Assembly: GCA_023421675.1 (NCBI GenBank)
Contig: JAEZTC010000001.1
Location: 310,001 to 374,000, forward strand
Direction of reading: 5' to 3'
DNA length: 64,000 nucleotides
From: Bacillota bacterium
Lineage (GTDB): Bacteria; Bacillota; Clostridia; Acetivibrionales; JANLFN01
Shown: piece after piece, positions 42,681 to 52,170 of the stretch
Layout of the letters: each line of letters starts with the position of its first letter
Position numbering within the stretch: the stretch's first letter is position 1
Program-made: the position numbers and the translations under genes
Notes under the pieces: model-generated
Seen by the model: the letters and a program-made list of their open reading frames with translations, nothing else
What the model was told of the DNA's origin: nothing
The model's database searches: none

Positions 42681-43823
42681 TTAATAAGGATTGTTTTCAC
42701 CAAGGACGCTATGTACTTTGGGCATCCATTCACTAATAGCTATTTTCTGAGGACATTTCTCTTCACAAACTCTGCATTCAATGCATTTACTTGCACGGAA
42801 CATTTCGTCCATAAAACGTGTATATGAAACTCTTGAACTCATGACATCATTATGTATTATGCCGTCATTGTACAATTCAAAATTCCAGGGGATATTTATA
42901 TTGTTAGGACACGGCATACAGTAGTTACATCTGGTACAGGGTATTGCAGCTCTTCCTTCGTAAGCTTCTCTTACTTTGTCCAAAGCAACCTTTTGGCTTT
43001 CTGTCATTGAACCGATAGCAGATTTGTTGGCAGAGGCTATATTATCCTCCAGCTGCTTCATTGAACTCATCCCGCTTAGAACTACAGATACTTCAGGCTG
43101 ATCCCAGAGCCACTGAAGAGCACAATCATAAGGCGGATTCAAGCCTTCTGAATCAAGAATTTCTATTATATCTTTGGGAGGATTTGCAAGCTTTCCTCCG
43201 CGGAGTGGTTCCATTATTACTACCGGAATTCCTTTTGAAGCTGCATATTTTATGCCGCTTGTCCCTGCCTGGTTATTTGTATCCAGATAGTTGTACTGTA
43301 TCTGACAGAAATCCCATTTGTCATATCCGTCAATTATTTCTGTAAATGCTTCAGGCGTATCATGGAATGAGAAACCTATATGCTTGATTTTACCTTTCTT
43401 TTTTGCCTCTTCAGCTTGTTTAAGTACATCACGTTTGAGAATAATGTTATTCCAGTTATCATGAGACAGTGCATGAAGCAGATAGTAGTCAATGTAATCG
43501 ATCTGAAGCTTTTCCAGCTGTTCATCCAGGAGCTTTTCAAAATCTTCAGGCTTATTTACAAGCCATACAGGGCATTTTGTTGCAAGTCTTACTTTCTCCC
43601 TATAACCGCCCTTGAGTGCTTTCCCGGTTATAATTTCGCTGTTCCCGTCATGATAAACATAAGCAGTATCAAGGTAATTAACTCCATTGTCTATTGCATA
43701 ATGTATCATTTTTATTGCTTCAGTTTCGTCAACTTTGCCGTCTGGTGTCATTGGAAAACGCATGCATCCAAAACCGAGGGCTGATACCTTCCAGTCACTG
43801 TTTCCAAATTGTCTGTAGTTCAT
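42681..43823 (-). CDS. Aldo/keto reductase with 4Fe-4S domain
   Basis: A 380-residue protein. ATG 43823 follows GGAGGTTGG. The N-terminal 280 residues are an aldo/keto reductase barrel: SALGFGCMRFP, NYLDTAYVYHDGNSE with the catalytic Asp and Tyr, LATKCPVW with the Lys, and DYYLLHALS with the His. The C-terminus carries two cluster motifs, CTRCNYCMPCPNNI and CIECRVCEEKCPQKI. The class is common in anaerobes; the clusters suggest ferredoxin-linked electron transfer instead of, or besides, NADPH. It is divergent from a MocR regulator that probably controls it. Confidence 0.95.
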   Translation of the reverse strand: MNYRQFGNSDWKVSALGFGCMRFPMTPDGKVDETEAIKMIHYAIDNGVNYLDTAYVYHDGNSEIITGKALKGGYREKVRLATKCPVWLVNKPEDFEKLLDEQLEKLQIDYIDYYLLHALSHDNWNNIILKRDVLKQAEEAKKKGKIKHIGFSFHDTPEAFTEIIDGYDKWDFCQIQYNYLDTNNQAGTSGIKYAASKGIPVVIMEPLRGGKLANPPKDIIEILDSEGLNPPYDCALQWLWDQPEVSVVLSGMSSMKQLEDNIASANKSAIGSMTESQKVALDKVREAYEGRAAIPCTRCNYCMPCPNNINIPWNFELYNDGIIHNDVMSSRVSYTRFMDEMFRASKCIECRVCEEKCPQKIAISEWMPKVHSVLGENNPY

Positions 43824-43929
43824 ATCCAACCTCCAACACAAATATTAAAACTATTATAACCTTTTTTTATGCATTGCTGATAAAAAGTAAGTTATTTACG
43901 TTCTTTTTTTATTTAATTATAATAATAAT

Positions 43930-43979
43930 AATTGGTTTTATTAAGAACCAATTTGATAAATACAATCTAGAACCAATTT
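43930..43979. promoter_or_regulatory. Probable MocR operator (three half-sites)
   Basis: AATTGGTT (43930-43937) / AACCAATT (43946-43953) inverted with 8 bp between, and a third copy AACCAATT (43971-43978). The second and third share AGAACCAATTT and are exactly 25 bp apart as direct repeats. Confidence 0.6.
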
Positions 43980-43991
43980 TGTGAGGTAAAA

Positions 43992-45419
43992 ATGTTTGGT
44001 ATAAAGCTTGAAACTAACTCGGGTGTATCCCTGACAAGGCAGCTTTGTGAACAATTAAGAAATCTTATCCAGCTTGGGAAAATGGCAGGCAATGAACGTC
44101 TTCCATCAACAAGGAAGCTTGCAGGAGAGCTGGGGGTTTCAAGAAATATTGTTATAGATGTTTATGAACAGCTTATAGCGGAAGGTTATCTTGAAAGCAG
44201 GACTGGCTCCGGAACATATGTAACATGGAACCCGGAACAGGGTGGACCGGTCTATGACCAGAATGTGTGGCAGTCTATGCCTGCAAGGGTTACAAATGAT
44301 TCTAAAAGGGATATAATTGAATTCGCTTATGGTACACCTGAATTACGTATGTTTCCCAGGAATGCATGGGGCAGATGTCTGAAAAATGCCATTATGGACA
44401 TAGATGGAGAATACCTTGATTATGATGATGTTTTCGGATTTTATGAGTTCCGTTCAGTACTTTCAGAATATCTTCTCAGAGCAAAAGGGATACGCTGTGA
44501 TGCTGAACAGATAATAATAGTTTCCGGCTCGTCGGAAGGATTTGTACTTTGTGCAAAGGTTTTTCTTGATATATGCAATTCCATATATATTGAAGACCCA
44601 TCGGTGAAATTCACAAAAGACATTTTTAAAATGATGGGATATAAAATCAATTGCCTGGAGGTTGACAGCAACGGTGCGTGTCTGGAGTCGCTGCAGAAGG
44701 AAGAGGAAGTTAAGCTTGCTTTACTTACACCTTCACACCAGTTCCCTACAGGAAGTATTCTTCCTATTAAAAGAAGACTTCAGATGATAGAAATTGCGGA
44801 GAAAAATTCTGCATACATTATTGAAGATGATTATGACAGTGAATTCCGCTTTAAAGGTCTCCCTATTCAGCCTCTTCAAGTACTTTCTCCTTCCAGAGTA
44901 ATTTATACGGGAACATTCAGCAAGAATATGGCACCTTTACTAAGGCTTGGGTACCTTGTAGTTCCTCGGGAACTTATAAACCGTTTTAAAAGAGTTAAAG
45001 TCCGGCTTAATATGCGTACATCAACCATAGAGCAGAAGGCAATGGCAGATTTTATAAAAAGCGGCTGTCTGGAACGTCATATTTACAAAATGAAAAATAT
45101 TTATTCCAAGAGAAGGACATTTCTGTCTAAAGTGCTGTATGAATATTATGGTAACAATGCGGCTATACTTGGAGACGAAGCAGGAATGCATATCAAGATC
45201 GAATTCCTGCAGGAAGCCTTTAATCACATTGACTGGCATAAGACTATAGAATATGGTGTTGAGGTAGATAGCATAGAAGATTTTTGTATAAAAAAAGGAA
45301 ACAACAAAAATAAGATAATTATGGGCTATGGGTGCCTTGATATACCAGAAATTGAAGAAGGGGTAAAAAGGCTTTACCGTTTCACAAATTCATATTTGAA
45401 ACAGTATGGTGGTGCTTAA
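43992..45419 (+). CDS. MocR/PdxR-type (GntR-aminotransferase) regulator
   Basis: A 475-residue regulator. Residues 1-75 form the GntR winged helix (LTRQLCEQLRNLIQLGKMAGNERLPSTRKLAGELGVSRNIVIDVYEQLIAEGYLESRTGSGTYV). The rest has a fold-type I aminotransferase domain with the SGSSEGFVL cofactor loop, DDYDSEFRF and the PLP Lys in YTGTFSKNMAPLLRLGY (about residue 311). The retained Lys means PLP is probably bound. Members control vitamin B6 or amino-acid metabolism. It is divergent from the aldo/keto reductase with a repeat array between. Confidence 0.95.
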   Translation: MFGIKLETNSGVSLTRQLCEQLRNLIQLGKMAGNERLPSTRKLAGELGVSRNIVIDVYEQLIAEGYLESRTGSGTYVTWNPEQGGPVYDQNVWQSMPARVTNDSKRDIIEFAYGTPELRMFPRNAWGRCLKNAIMDIDGEYLDYDDVFGFYEFRSVLSEYLLRAKGIRCDAEQIIIVSGSSEGFVLCAKVFLDICNSIYIEDPSVKFTKDIFKMMGYKINCLEVDSNGACLESLQKEEEVKLALLTPSHQFPTGSILPIKRRLQMIEIAEKNSAYIIEDDYDSEFRFKGLPIQPLQVLSPSRVIYTGTFSKNMAPLLRLGYLVVPRELINRFKRVKVRLNMRTSTIEQKAMADFIKSGCLERHIYKMKNIYSKRRTFLSKVLYEYYGNNAAILGDEAGMHIKIEFLQEAFNHIDWHKTIEYGVEVDSIEDFCIKKGNNKNKIIMGYGCLDIPEIEEGVKRLYRFTNSYLKQYGGA

Positions 45420-45530
45420 GAAATAAAGCTGGTTATTGATAATATTGACATTTTAATCTATCATTATATTGGAAACTACATTTTCCAGCTTTGTTAATGT
45501 AATTTCGACATAAATTTGCATGAGGTATTT

Positions 45531-47129
45531 ATGGGAGAACAATCGGTATCTAAAGGATTTGCTGTCCTTTCGGCGGCAGGTATAATTGTAAAACTGCTGT
45601 CTTTATTATATATTCCTTTTTTAATAGCAATTGTAGGTGAGGAAGGCAATGGTATATATGCTGCTGCAAACCAGGTTTATGTATTACTATATGCCATAAC
45701 AAATGTTGGACTTCCTGTTGCAATTTCAAAGCTGGTTTCTGAATTGATAGCTGTAGGTAATTATAAAGACGCAGTCAGAAGCTTTAAAATTGCACGTTTT
45801 TTACTTATAATAATGGGCGTTTTAGCTGCAGCCCTTATGGCAATATTTGCTAAAAAAATATCAATAATGATGCATTATGAAAAATCTTACCTTGCAATAC
45901 TCTTTTTGTCTCCCGCATTTTTGTTTACAGCAGTGTCATCAGCATACAGGGGTTATTTTCAGGGAAGAGGAAATATGATCCCGACTGCAGTTTCACAAAT
46001 TCTGGAACAGGTAATAAATGCGGTATTCACTCTTGTATTTGCTTCAATTCTTATAAAAAAAGGGCTTGAATGGGGCTGTGCCGGAGGAATGATAGGAACT
46101 GCACTTGCGGCACTGATTGCTGCAATCTTTCTTGTACGGTTCCATGACTCAAAGGGCAGAATGTCAGAAAATAAGAACTTTATAAGTATGGATGCCAGAC
46201 GGTATACATATTCAGAGCTTCTGAAAAAAGTAGTCGGATATAGTATTCCCATAACTCTGTCAATAGGAATGCAATATGCAGGTAACCTTATTGATGTATG
46301 GAACACAAAGGTAAGGCTTATGCATGGAGGCTATTCAGAGTCGATGGCGACAGAATTATTCAGTCACCTTTATAAATACCAACAGCTGCTTAATGCTCCA
46401 ATTGCAGTCATGGCGGCGCTTGCAGCAACTATTTTACCTGCTATTTCAGCAGCAGTTGCCTTGCGTGACAAAACCAAGGTAAAGGACAGGGTCAATTATG
46501 CATACCGTTTATGTTTCCTTATTACTATTCCATCTGCCTTGGGCTTTTCGGTTTTAAGCGATCCTATTTATAGAATGCTGAAATATGGTCAGGGTTCAAA
46601 CCTGATGCTTTATGGTTCAGTTGCGCTCGTAATGCTTGCGATAGTGCAAATACAGACATCAATACTTCAGGGCGCCGGAAAGCTTTATCTGGTTACCTTT
46701 AACCTTGTTTTAGGAATCATAGGGAAGATAGTAACCAACTATTTCATGGTTTCCATACATGCTGTAAATATTTATGGAGCTATAATCGGAAGTATAGTTG
46801 GATACATTATTTCAATTTCCTTGAACAGTATTGTAATACGGAAAACCCTTAAAGTTAAGACAAGATTGTTAAGACATGCTTTTAAACCTGTTATTGCTGC
46901 TATTGCAATGGCAGCAGCAGCTTATGGATCTTACTTTTTAATAACTGCTCTCCTGGGTCATCATTATTTAATAGTAACAGTATCTACACTTCTTTCAATA
47001 ACTATTGGGGCTGCAGCATACTTTGCTTGTGTGGTTCTGATAGGCGGAATGGTAAAGGAGGACCTTGAAATTCTTCCGGCAAGGCTTCACAGGTTTATTC
47101 CTTCGTCTCTTATGAAAAGAATTCACTAA
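45531..47129 (+). CDS. SpoVB/YtgP-type polysaccharide flippase
   Basis: A 532-residue membrane protein of the MOP superfamily with about 14 helices. ATG 45531 has GAGGT just upstream. The N-terminus SVSKGFAVLSAAGIIVKLLSLLYIPFLIAIVGEEGNGIYAAA and SAYRGYFQGRGNMIPTAVSQILEQVINAVF are typical of the SpoVB/YtgP (MurJ-like) branch. It is more like the classic SpoVB than the protein at 26286. Proposed to flip lipid-linked peptidoglycan or other sugar precursors in growth or sporulation. Confidence 0.92.
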   Translation: MGEQSVSKGFAVLSAAGIIVKLLSLLYIPFLIAIVGEEGNGIYAAANQVYVLLYAITNVGLPVAISKLVSELIAVGNYKDAVRSFKIARFLLIIMGVLAAALMAIFAKKISIMMHYEKSYLAILFLSPAFLFTAVSSAYRGYFQGRGNMIPTAVSQILEQVINAVFTLVFASILIKKGLEWGCAGGMIGTALAALIAAIFLVRFHDSKGRMSENKNFISMDARRYTYSELLKKVVGYSIPITLSIGMQYAGNLIDVWNTKVRLMHGGYSESMATELFSHLYKYQQLLNAPIAVMAALAATILPAISAAVALRDKTKVKDRVNYAYRLCFLITIPSALGFSVLSDPIYRMLKYGQGSNLMLYGSVALVMLAIVQIQTSILQGAGKLYLVTFNLVLGIIGKIVTNYFMVSIHAVNIYGAIIGSIVGYIISISLNSIVIRKTLKVKTRLLRHAFKPVIAAIAMAAAAYGSYFLITALLGHHYLIVTVSTLLSITIGAAAYFACVVLIGGMVKEDLEILPARLHRFIPSSLMKRIH

Positions 47130-47215
47130 ATAACTCAAAATTTATTACCGGAATGAAGTTAAAGTAAAATAAAACGGCTGTATGTTCAGATAATTAAAGC
47201 TAGTATTTGAAAGAG

Positions 47216-47247
47216 GACGGTTCCTTAAGCAAGGGGGCCGTCTTTCT
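47216..47247 (+). terminator. Rho-independent terminator
   Basis: GACGG / CCGTC outer stem with CCTT / AAGG inner, then TTTCT. Confidence 0.75.
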
Positions 47248-47358
47248 ATATAGTAATTACTGTGACCATTAATTCCATCCTGTAGATAAATTTACATTCG
47301 TTCCACATAGTGGTAAAATTGAAGTTAGCTTTTATTTTTTGGGGGGAGGGAATAGGCG

Positions 47359-48018
47359 GTGGCTGATATCTATAAAATCATGTTTGCCGTTGGAATCTTA
47401 TATACCCTTGTTTCGCTCATAATTAGCGGTGTTTCAGGTGCTCTGCATTTTGGTGCCCATCATATTGGACATATAGGCGGTGATGCAGGAGGCGGTTTGG
47501 ACGGACATGCACATGGACATTTTCATACTCATGGGGATACAAGCCATTTTGGGGGCGATGCTGACTCAGATGCGCATGTATCAGGTGCAGCACATGGTAT
47601 GATGTCTTTTATACTTATACTCATAAATCCTCTGGTAGCAGTATCTTTTCTTACTGTGTTTGGGGGATTGGGGCTGCTTGGAACTCATTTGGGCTGGAAT
47701 GGGCTGCTTGTATTCCTGGGTTCTATAATGCTGGGCATAGTAATTGCTGTAATTCTTTACAGGTATGTAGCTTTACCTCTGTATAGATCTGAGAATTCTT
47801 CCCATGCCTCCAGAGCTGATTTGATAGGTAAAATGGCGGTAGTAATTTCACCTGTTCTAAAAAATGGCTTTGGTGAAATAAGATATACAATAAATGATAC
47901 CAGATATAATGCTCCTGCCCGGGAAGTAGACGGTCATGCTGTTGAACAGGGTACAGAGGTTGTTATTTGCAGGATTGAAGAAAACATATTTTATATTTCC
48001 AGAATAGAGAGAATTTAA
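47359..48018 (+). CDS. NfeD-family membrane protein with His/Asp-rich loop
   Basis: A 219-residue protein with GTG start and a GGGGAGGG ribosome binding site. One N-terminal membrane helix, then a loop (about 27-75) very rich in His, Gly and Asp (LHFGAHHIGHIGG, GHAHGHFHTHG, HFGGDADSDAHV), then two more helices (about 80-140) and a C-terminal OB-fold domain (IGKMAVVISPVLKNGFGEIRYTI) typical of NfeD. It is followed by a flotillin gene 50 bp on, as in yuaF-yuaG, so it should scaffold the flotillin membrane microdomain. The His-rich loop is not a usual part of NfeD and may bind a metal. Confidence 0.9.
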   Translation: MADIYKIMFAVGILYTLVSLIISGVSGALHFGAHHIGHIGGDAGGGLDGHAHGHFHTHGDTSHFGGDADSDAHVSGAAHGMMSFILILINPLVAVSFLTVFGGLGLLGTHLGWNGLLVFLGSIMLGIVIAVILYRYVALPLYRSENSSHASRADLIGKMAVVISPVLKNGFGEIRYTINDTRYNAPAREVDGHAVEQGTEVVICRIEENIFYISRIERI

Positions 48019-48068
48019 AATTGCCTTAAAAGGCTTTATATTATTAATTATGTAAAGGAGAGGATTAA

Positions 48069-49508
48069 ATGGATTCGACAACAATGATTCCTGTATTAAT
48101 TGTTGCAGTGATAGTTGTATTGATGTTCAGCTTTTTTGCAATGTACAAAAAGGTTCCGCAGGATAAAGCTCTCGTTGTAACGGGATTCAGGGGCAGAAGG
48201 GTTATCACCGGCGGCGGCGGAATAGTTGTTCCGCTTCTTGAAAGAACAGATATAATCACACTCGAAAATATGCAGATAGATATAAGAATAGATGGTGCTC
48301 TGACATCACAAGGGGTTGGCATAGTTGCAGACGGTGTTGCGGTTGTTAAGATCAAGTCGGACAGAGAGTCGATTTTATCGGCTGCAGAGCAGTTTAATAC
48401 ATCAAAGGGTCTAGAGTACATGCTGATGGTCATTTCAAAGACTACGCAGCAGGTACTGGAAGGTAAACTCCGTGAAATCGTTTCGAAAATGACAGTTGAA
48501 GAAATCTACAAAGATAGGGAAACATTTGCTTCACATGTTCAGGCTGTTGCTGCTACTGAACTTCAGAATATGGGGCTTGAACTGAAAGTTCTAACAATAA
48601 AGGATATTTCGGACAGGAATGGATACCTTGAAGCTCTTGGTAAGCCAAGAATCGCAGAGGTAAAAAGGGACGCACAGATTGCAGAGGCAAATGCAACAAA
48701 AGAAACCAAGATTAAGACTGCTGAAGCAAACAAAGAAGGTGAAGCTGCAAGAATACAGTCTGAAACTCAAATAGCAGAGGCTTTTAAAGATAAGGAATTA
48801 AAGGTACAGTCATATAACAAAGACCAGCAGACTGCAAAGGCTGAAGCTGATCTTGCATATGACATTAAAGCAAACATAGTTAAAAAGGAAGTTGCCGAAA
48901 CTTCCATGCAGGTTGAAATTGTAAAGAAACAGAAGGAAATAGAGCTTGCGGAGCAGGAAGCACTCAGAAAAGAAAAAGAACTTGAAGCAACTGTTAAAAA
49001 GCAGGCTGATGCTGAAAAGTACAAAGCTACTCTTAATGCAGATGCGAGCAAGTACAAGGAAATTGCTGAGGCTGAAGCAAGAGCAAGAGCAACAGAAATT
49101 GAAGGTAAAGCTAGAGCTGAAGCCATAAAGGCACAAGGTATGGCTGAGGTTGAAATCATTAAGGCAAAGGGAGAAGCTGAGGCTATCGCAATGACCAAAA
49201 AAGCTGAAGCTTTTAAGTTATACAATGATGCAGCTATAACTCAGATGATTATTGAGAAGCTTCCAGAAATTGCGCAGGCTGTTGCAAGCCCGCTTGCAAA
49301 GACGGATAAGATTGTAATAATAGACAATGGCGGAGATGGCAAAAATACTGGTGCATCAAAGGTTTCAGGTTACATTACAGATATTATATCCCAGCTTCCT
49401 GAAACAGTAGAAGCATTAACAGGTACCAATATAATGGATTTGTTAAAGAAGAATGCTCCAAAAACCCAGAACGAAAATGTTACAGAAAAGGTTGAGACAA
49501 ACGCCTAA
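48069..49508 (+). CDS. floT: Flotillin-family (SPFH) protein
   Basis: A 479-residue protein. One N-terminal membrane helix (IPVLIVAVIVVLMFSFFAMY), SPFH/band-7 domain about 35-200 (ALVVTGFRGRRVITGGGGIVVPLLERTDIITLENMQIDI) and a long Ala/Glu-rich coiled coil about 200-400 with EAEAXA-type repeats, then a Gly-containing tail. This is the YuaG/FloT organisation of Firmicute lipid-microdomain organisers. It is co-transcribed with the NfeD gene; a strong terminator follows. The last 27 bases of the coding sequence and the terminator recur in decayed form at 53373-53456. Confidence 0.93.
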   Translation: MDSTTMIPVLIVAVIVVLMFSFFAMYKKVPQDKALVVTGFRGRRVITGGGGIVVPLLERTDIITLENMQIDIRIDGALTSQGVGIVADGVAVVKIKSDRESILSAAEQFNTSKGLEYMLMVISKTTQQVLEGKLREIVSKMTVEEIYKDRETFASHVQAVAATELQNMGLELKVLTIKDISDRNGYLEALGKPRIAEVKRDAQIAEANATKETKIKTAEANKEGEAARIQSETQIAEAFKDKELKVQSYNKDQQTAKAEADLAYDIKANIVKKEVAETSMQVEIVKKQKEIELAEQEALRKEKELEATVKKQADAEKYKATLNADASKYKEIAEAEARARATEIEGKARAEAIKAQGMAEVEIIKAKGEAEAIAMTKKAEAFKLYNDAAITQMIIEKLPEIAQAVASPLAKTDKIVIIDNGGDGKNTGASKVSGYITDIISQLPETVEALTGTNIMDLLKKNAPKTQNENVTEKVETNA

Positions 49509-49528
49509 TACAGTATGCTAAAAGATTA

Positions 49529-49565
49529 TTGGTGCCTGCCGGAGAGTATCCGGCAGGCACTTTTG
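49529..49565 (+). terminator. Rho-independent terminator
   Basis: GTGCCTGCCGGA / TCCGGCAGGCAC, 12-bp stem, 5-nt loop, TTTT. Confidence 0.93.
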
Positions 49566-49674
49566 CATGGCAAAATGTTAAGATATATACATTTTTCAGT
49601 AAGATAATGAATTGAAAAGGGGATTAATGGGTGTTAGATTTAAGGAAATAACAGGGAGACCAAGGTAATTTATT

Positions 49675-50853
49675 ATGAACCATATAGATAAAAAAGAGCG
49701 ATATCCATTTTATTTTTTTATTTTCTACCTTTTAATCTTTATGAGCGGAGGGGTTTTCAACACTTTTCTGCCACTTTACTTCAAGGAAAAGGGCTTTGAC
49801 CAGACAACAATAGGAACACTGCTTGCAATAGGCCCTTTTGTTGCAATTTTAGCACAGCCTTTATGGGGACTGGTATGTGACAGGGCTCAGAATAAAAATA
49901 ATGTCCTCAGACTTTTAATGATTGGAAGTGTAATAAGTGCCGTATTGTTAAAGCTTGATGACAGCATATTGTATCTTTGTTTTGGTATGGCGGCTTTAGC
50001 TGTTTTTCAATCGCCTATATTTTCGGTAAATGATTCTATAACTCTCGAATACCTTCAGGACAGCAGGTGGAACTTTGGGCCTATAAGAATGGCCGGTACT
50101 ATTGGGTTTGCGATTGCTGCTCTGGGCGGGGGCTTTTTTGCAAATAAGGATATCAACATTATTTTTCCCTTATTTGCAGGCATTATGATTATAAATGCAC
50201 TTACATCCTTAGTAATTCCCAAGGTTAAAGGCCACCAATGCAATGGAAACAAAGTTCCTATCTGGAGCATATTTAAAAACCGTGAATTTGTCATACTTAT
50301 GACTCTTAATTTGATTTTTAGTATAACAATTGGATTCAACGGAAATTTCTTTGCTATATATTACAAGCAATTGGGAGCTGACAACTCATTAGTAGGTTGG
50401 GTTACTTTTATAACTGCAGTTGCGGAAATACCATTCCTGTTTTTTGCGGACAGGATTCTTAGAAGATTCGGCACTAATAAAATATTAGTAGCATCGCTTT
50501 TTGTTACAACTCTAAGATGGTTCCTTCAGTATGCAGTTACAAATGTTTATGGATTATTAGCTATAAATGTTCTTCATGGAATGAATTACATAGTCTTTGC
50601 CTATTCATTGGCAACATACATAAATGACAGAATGCCTAAAGAATTAAGAACCACCGGGCAAACTATAAATGGCCTCATTTCCGGAGGACTTGCAAAAATA
50701 ATTGCAAGTATAGGGGGCGGAGCACTGAGTGATGCAATAGGGACAAGGCCAATTTATTTATACATGGCTATACTTGACTTACTGGGTGTTGTTGTATTCA
50801 GCTTTTTGTTCTTTCGCAAATCCTATGAAACAAAAAATGGAATTGAAGTGTAA
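49675..50853 (+). CDS. MFS transporter (MFS_1-like)
   Basis: A 392-residue 12-helix transporter. The N-terminus YPFYFFIFYLLIFMSGGVFNTFLPLYFKEKGFDQTTIGTLLAIGP, the helix 2-3 loop GLVCDRAQNKNNVLR and the helix 8-9 loop FADRILRRFGTNK fit the 3-phenylpropionate (HcaT-like)/nucleoside-proton branch of MFS. GGGAG and AAGG sites are close before ATG. Direction and substrate are unknown. It lies between the flotillin operon and the hydrolase array; in the decayed copy at 53284-53994 this gene has been lost. Confidence 0.9.
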   Translation: MNHIDKKERYPFYFFIFYLLIFMSGGVFNTFLPLYFKEKGFDQTTIGTLLAIGPFVAILAQPLWGLVCDRAQNKNNVLRLLMIGSVISAVLLKLDDSILYLCFGMAALAVFQSPIFSVNDSITLEYLQDSRWNFGPIRMAGTIGFAIAALGGGFFANKDINIIFPLFAGIMIINALTSLVIPKVKGHQCNGNKVPIWSIFKNREFVILMTLNLIFSITIGFNGNFFAIYYKQLGADNSLVGWVTFITAVAEIPFLFFADRILRRFGTNKILVASLFVTTLRWFLQYAVTNVYGLLAINVLHGMNYIVFAYSLATYINDRMPKELRTTGQTINGLISGGLAKIIASIGGGALSDAIGTRPIYLYMAILDLLGVVVFSFLFFRKSYETKNGIEV

Positions 50854-51020
50854 ATTGTTGCTAAGGCAGTTTTAATAATTTAGGGACGTATTCGTAATAT
50901 TAGACAAAAAAGTCCACAGTTTTGTTTAATATATTTATTTAAAAATATCCGTCAATAAACTATACTATACTTTACTATTATTATTTTCTAAATGTATTAA
51001 AAAACTTAGGACGGAGATTA

Positions 51021-52127
51021 ATGTATAAAGTGCTTTCTAGAATATTTTCTCTGATAGTAGTTGTTTCAATGCTTTTTATAACTGTTTCCTGTGAAAATAT
51101 TTCATATATAATTAATGAAAAAACAAATATACCTGATAAAAACAGTTTTGAGGAAATTCAAAAAAAGTTAAATGACTATCTTGACAAGAATTACAAAGAT
51201 AAATTTTCGGGTTCGATACTTATTTCAGCATATGGGAAGGTATTATTCAGTAAGGGTTATGGGATGGCTGACTATGATAATGGTATTCCCAATACGCCAA
51301 ATACCTCATTTGATATAGCATCACTGAAAAAACAGTTTACAGCTATGGGAATTATGATTCTTAGTGAAAAGGGTCTGCTTGATGTATCTGATAAAATAAA
51401 TAAGTTTATTCCAGAAATTGATTGTGGGGATAAAATAACAGTGCACCAGCTTCTTACCAATTCATCAGGAATTACTAATAAAATTTATGATGGCATTTCA
51501 CTGAATATGAAAAAAAGCAGTACGACTAAAGATATTATACAGGCCTTAAAAGGTAAGAAAATAAACCTTGAATATGAACCGGGAAGATCATTCAGTTATT
51601 GTAATATAAATTATACTTTCCTTGAATATATTATAGAAAAGGTTTCGAAAAAGTCTTATCAGGATTTTATCACTGGAAATATACTTCAGCCGCTTAATAT
51701 GGATGAATCAGGCTTTTGTAATGATGCAATAGATGAAAACCATGCAGTCGGTTACATGGATTTAAATCCAATAGCCGTTAGAGCTACGGACAGTAAAGAT
51801 ATTGTCAATGATGCTCAAGGAGGGATGTACTCTTCAGTTGAGGATATGTTCAAATGGGATCAGGCATTATATTCGGAAAAGCTTGTAAAACTAAAAACTC
51901 TGGGAGCCATTTTTAAAAGCTATAAAGGTGGCTATGGCTATGGGTGGTTTATTGGGAGCGATAATGATGGAATTGTTGCCGATTATAAAGGAAAAGCTGA
52001 TGGATTTAGTGCTTATATAAAAAGAAATACAGCTAAAAGACAATTAATTGTGATACTTAATAATTATGCAAACTATGACTCCGAATTACTTATTCATGAT
52101 ATAGAATCTATGCTAAATCAATTTTAA
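51021..52127 (+). CDS. Beta-lactamase-family serine hydrolase lipoprotein, copy 1
   Basis: A 368-residue lipoprotein (signal peptide with VSC lipobox at C24) of the class-C beta-lactamase/esterase fold. S101 and K104 form the SxxK motif (IASLKKQF), and Y193/N195 the YxN motif (FSYCNINY). The third motif, H-x-G in copy 3, is changed to a Tyr-Lys-Gly sequence here (VADYKGK). Catalysis may therefore be weakened. Such proteins in Firmicutes act on peptides, esters or cell-wall stems; true penicillin hydrolysis is not implied. First of a tandem array. Confidence 0.88.
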   Translation: MYKVLSRIFSLIVVVSMLFITVSCENISYIINEKTNIPDKNSFEEIQKKLNDYLDKNYKDKFSGSILISAYGKVLFSKGYGMADYDNGIPNTPNTSFDIASLKKQFTAMGIMILSEKGLLDVSDKINKFIPEIDCGDKITVHQLLTNSSGITNKIYDGISLNMKKSSTTKDIIQALKGKKINLEYEPGRSFSYCNINYTFLEYIIEKVSKKSYQDFITGNILQPLNMDESGFCNDAIDENHAVGYMDLNPIAVRATDSKDIVNDAQGGMYSSVEDMFKWDQALYSEKLVKLKTLGAIFKSYKGGYGYGWFIGSDNDGIVADYKGKADGFSAYIKRNTAKRQLIVILNNYANYDSELLIHDIESMLNQF

Positions 52128-52170
52128 AAACCTATAAGCGTTAAAAGGTTTAGTAACAGGGTGTGATAAA

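Noticed and set aside
48767..49225. 152-residue frame antisense to the flotillin gene
   Set aside because: It mirrors the Ala/Glu-rich coiled coil, gives a Ser/Ala-rich sequence with no ribosome binding site, and the + strand gene is well supported.
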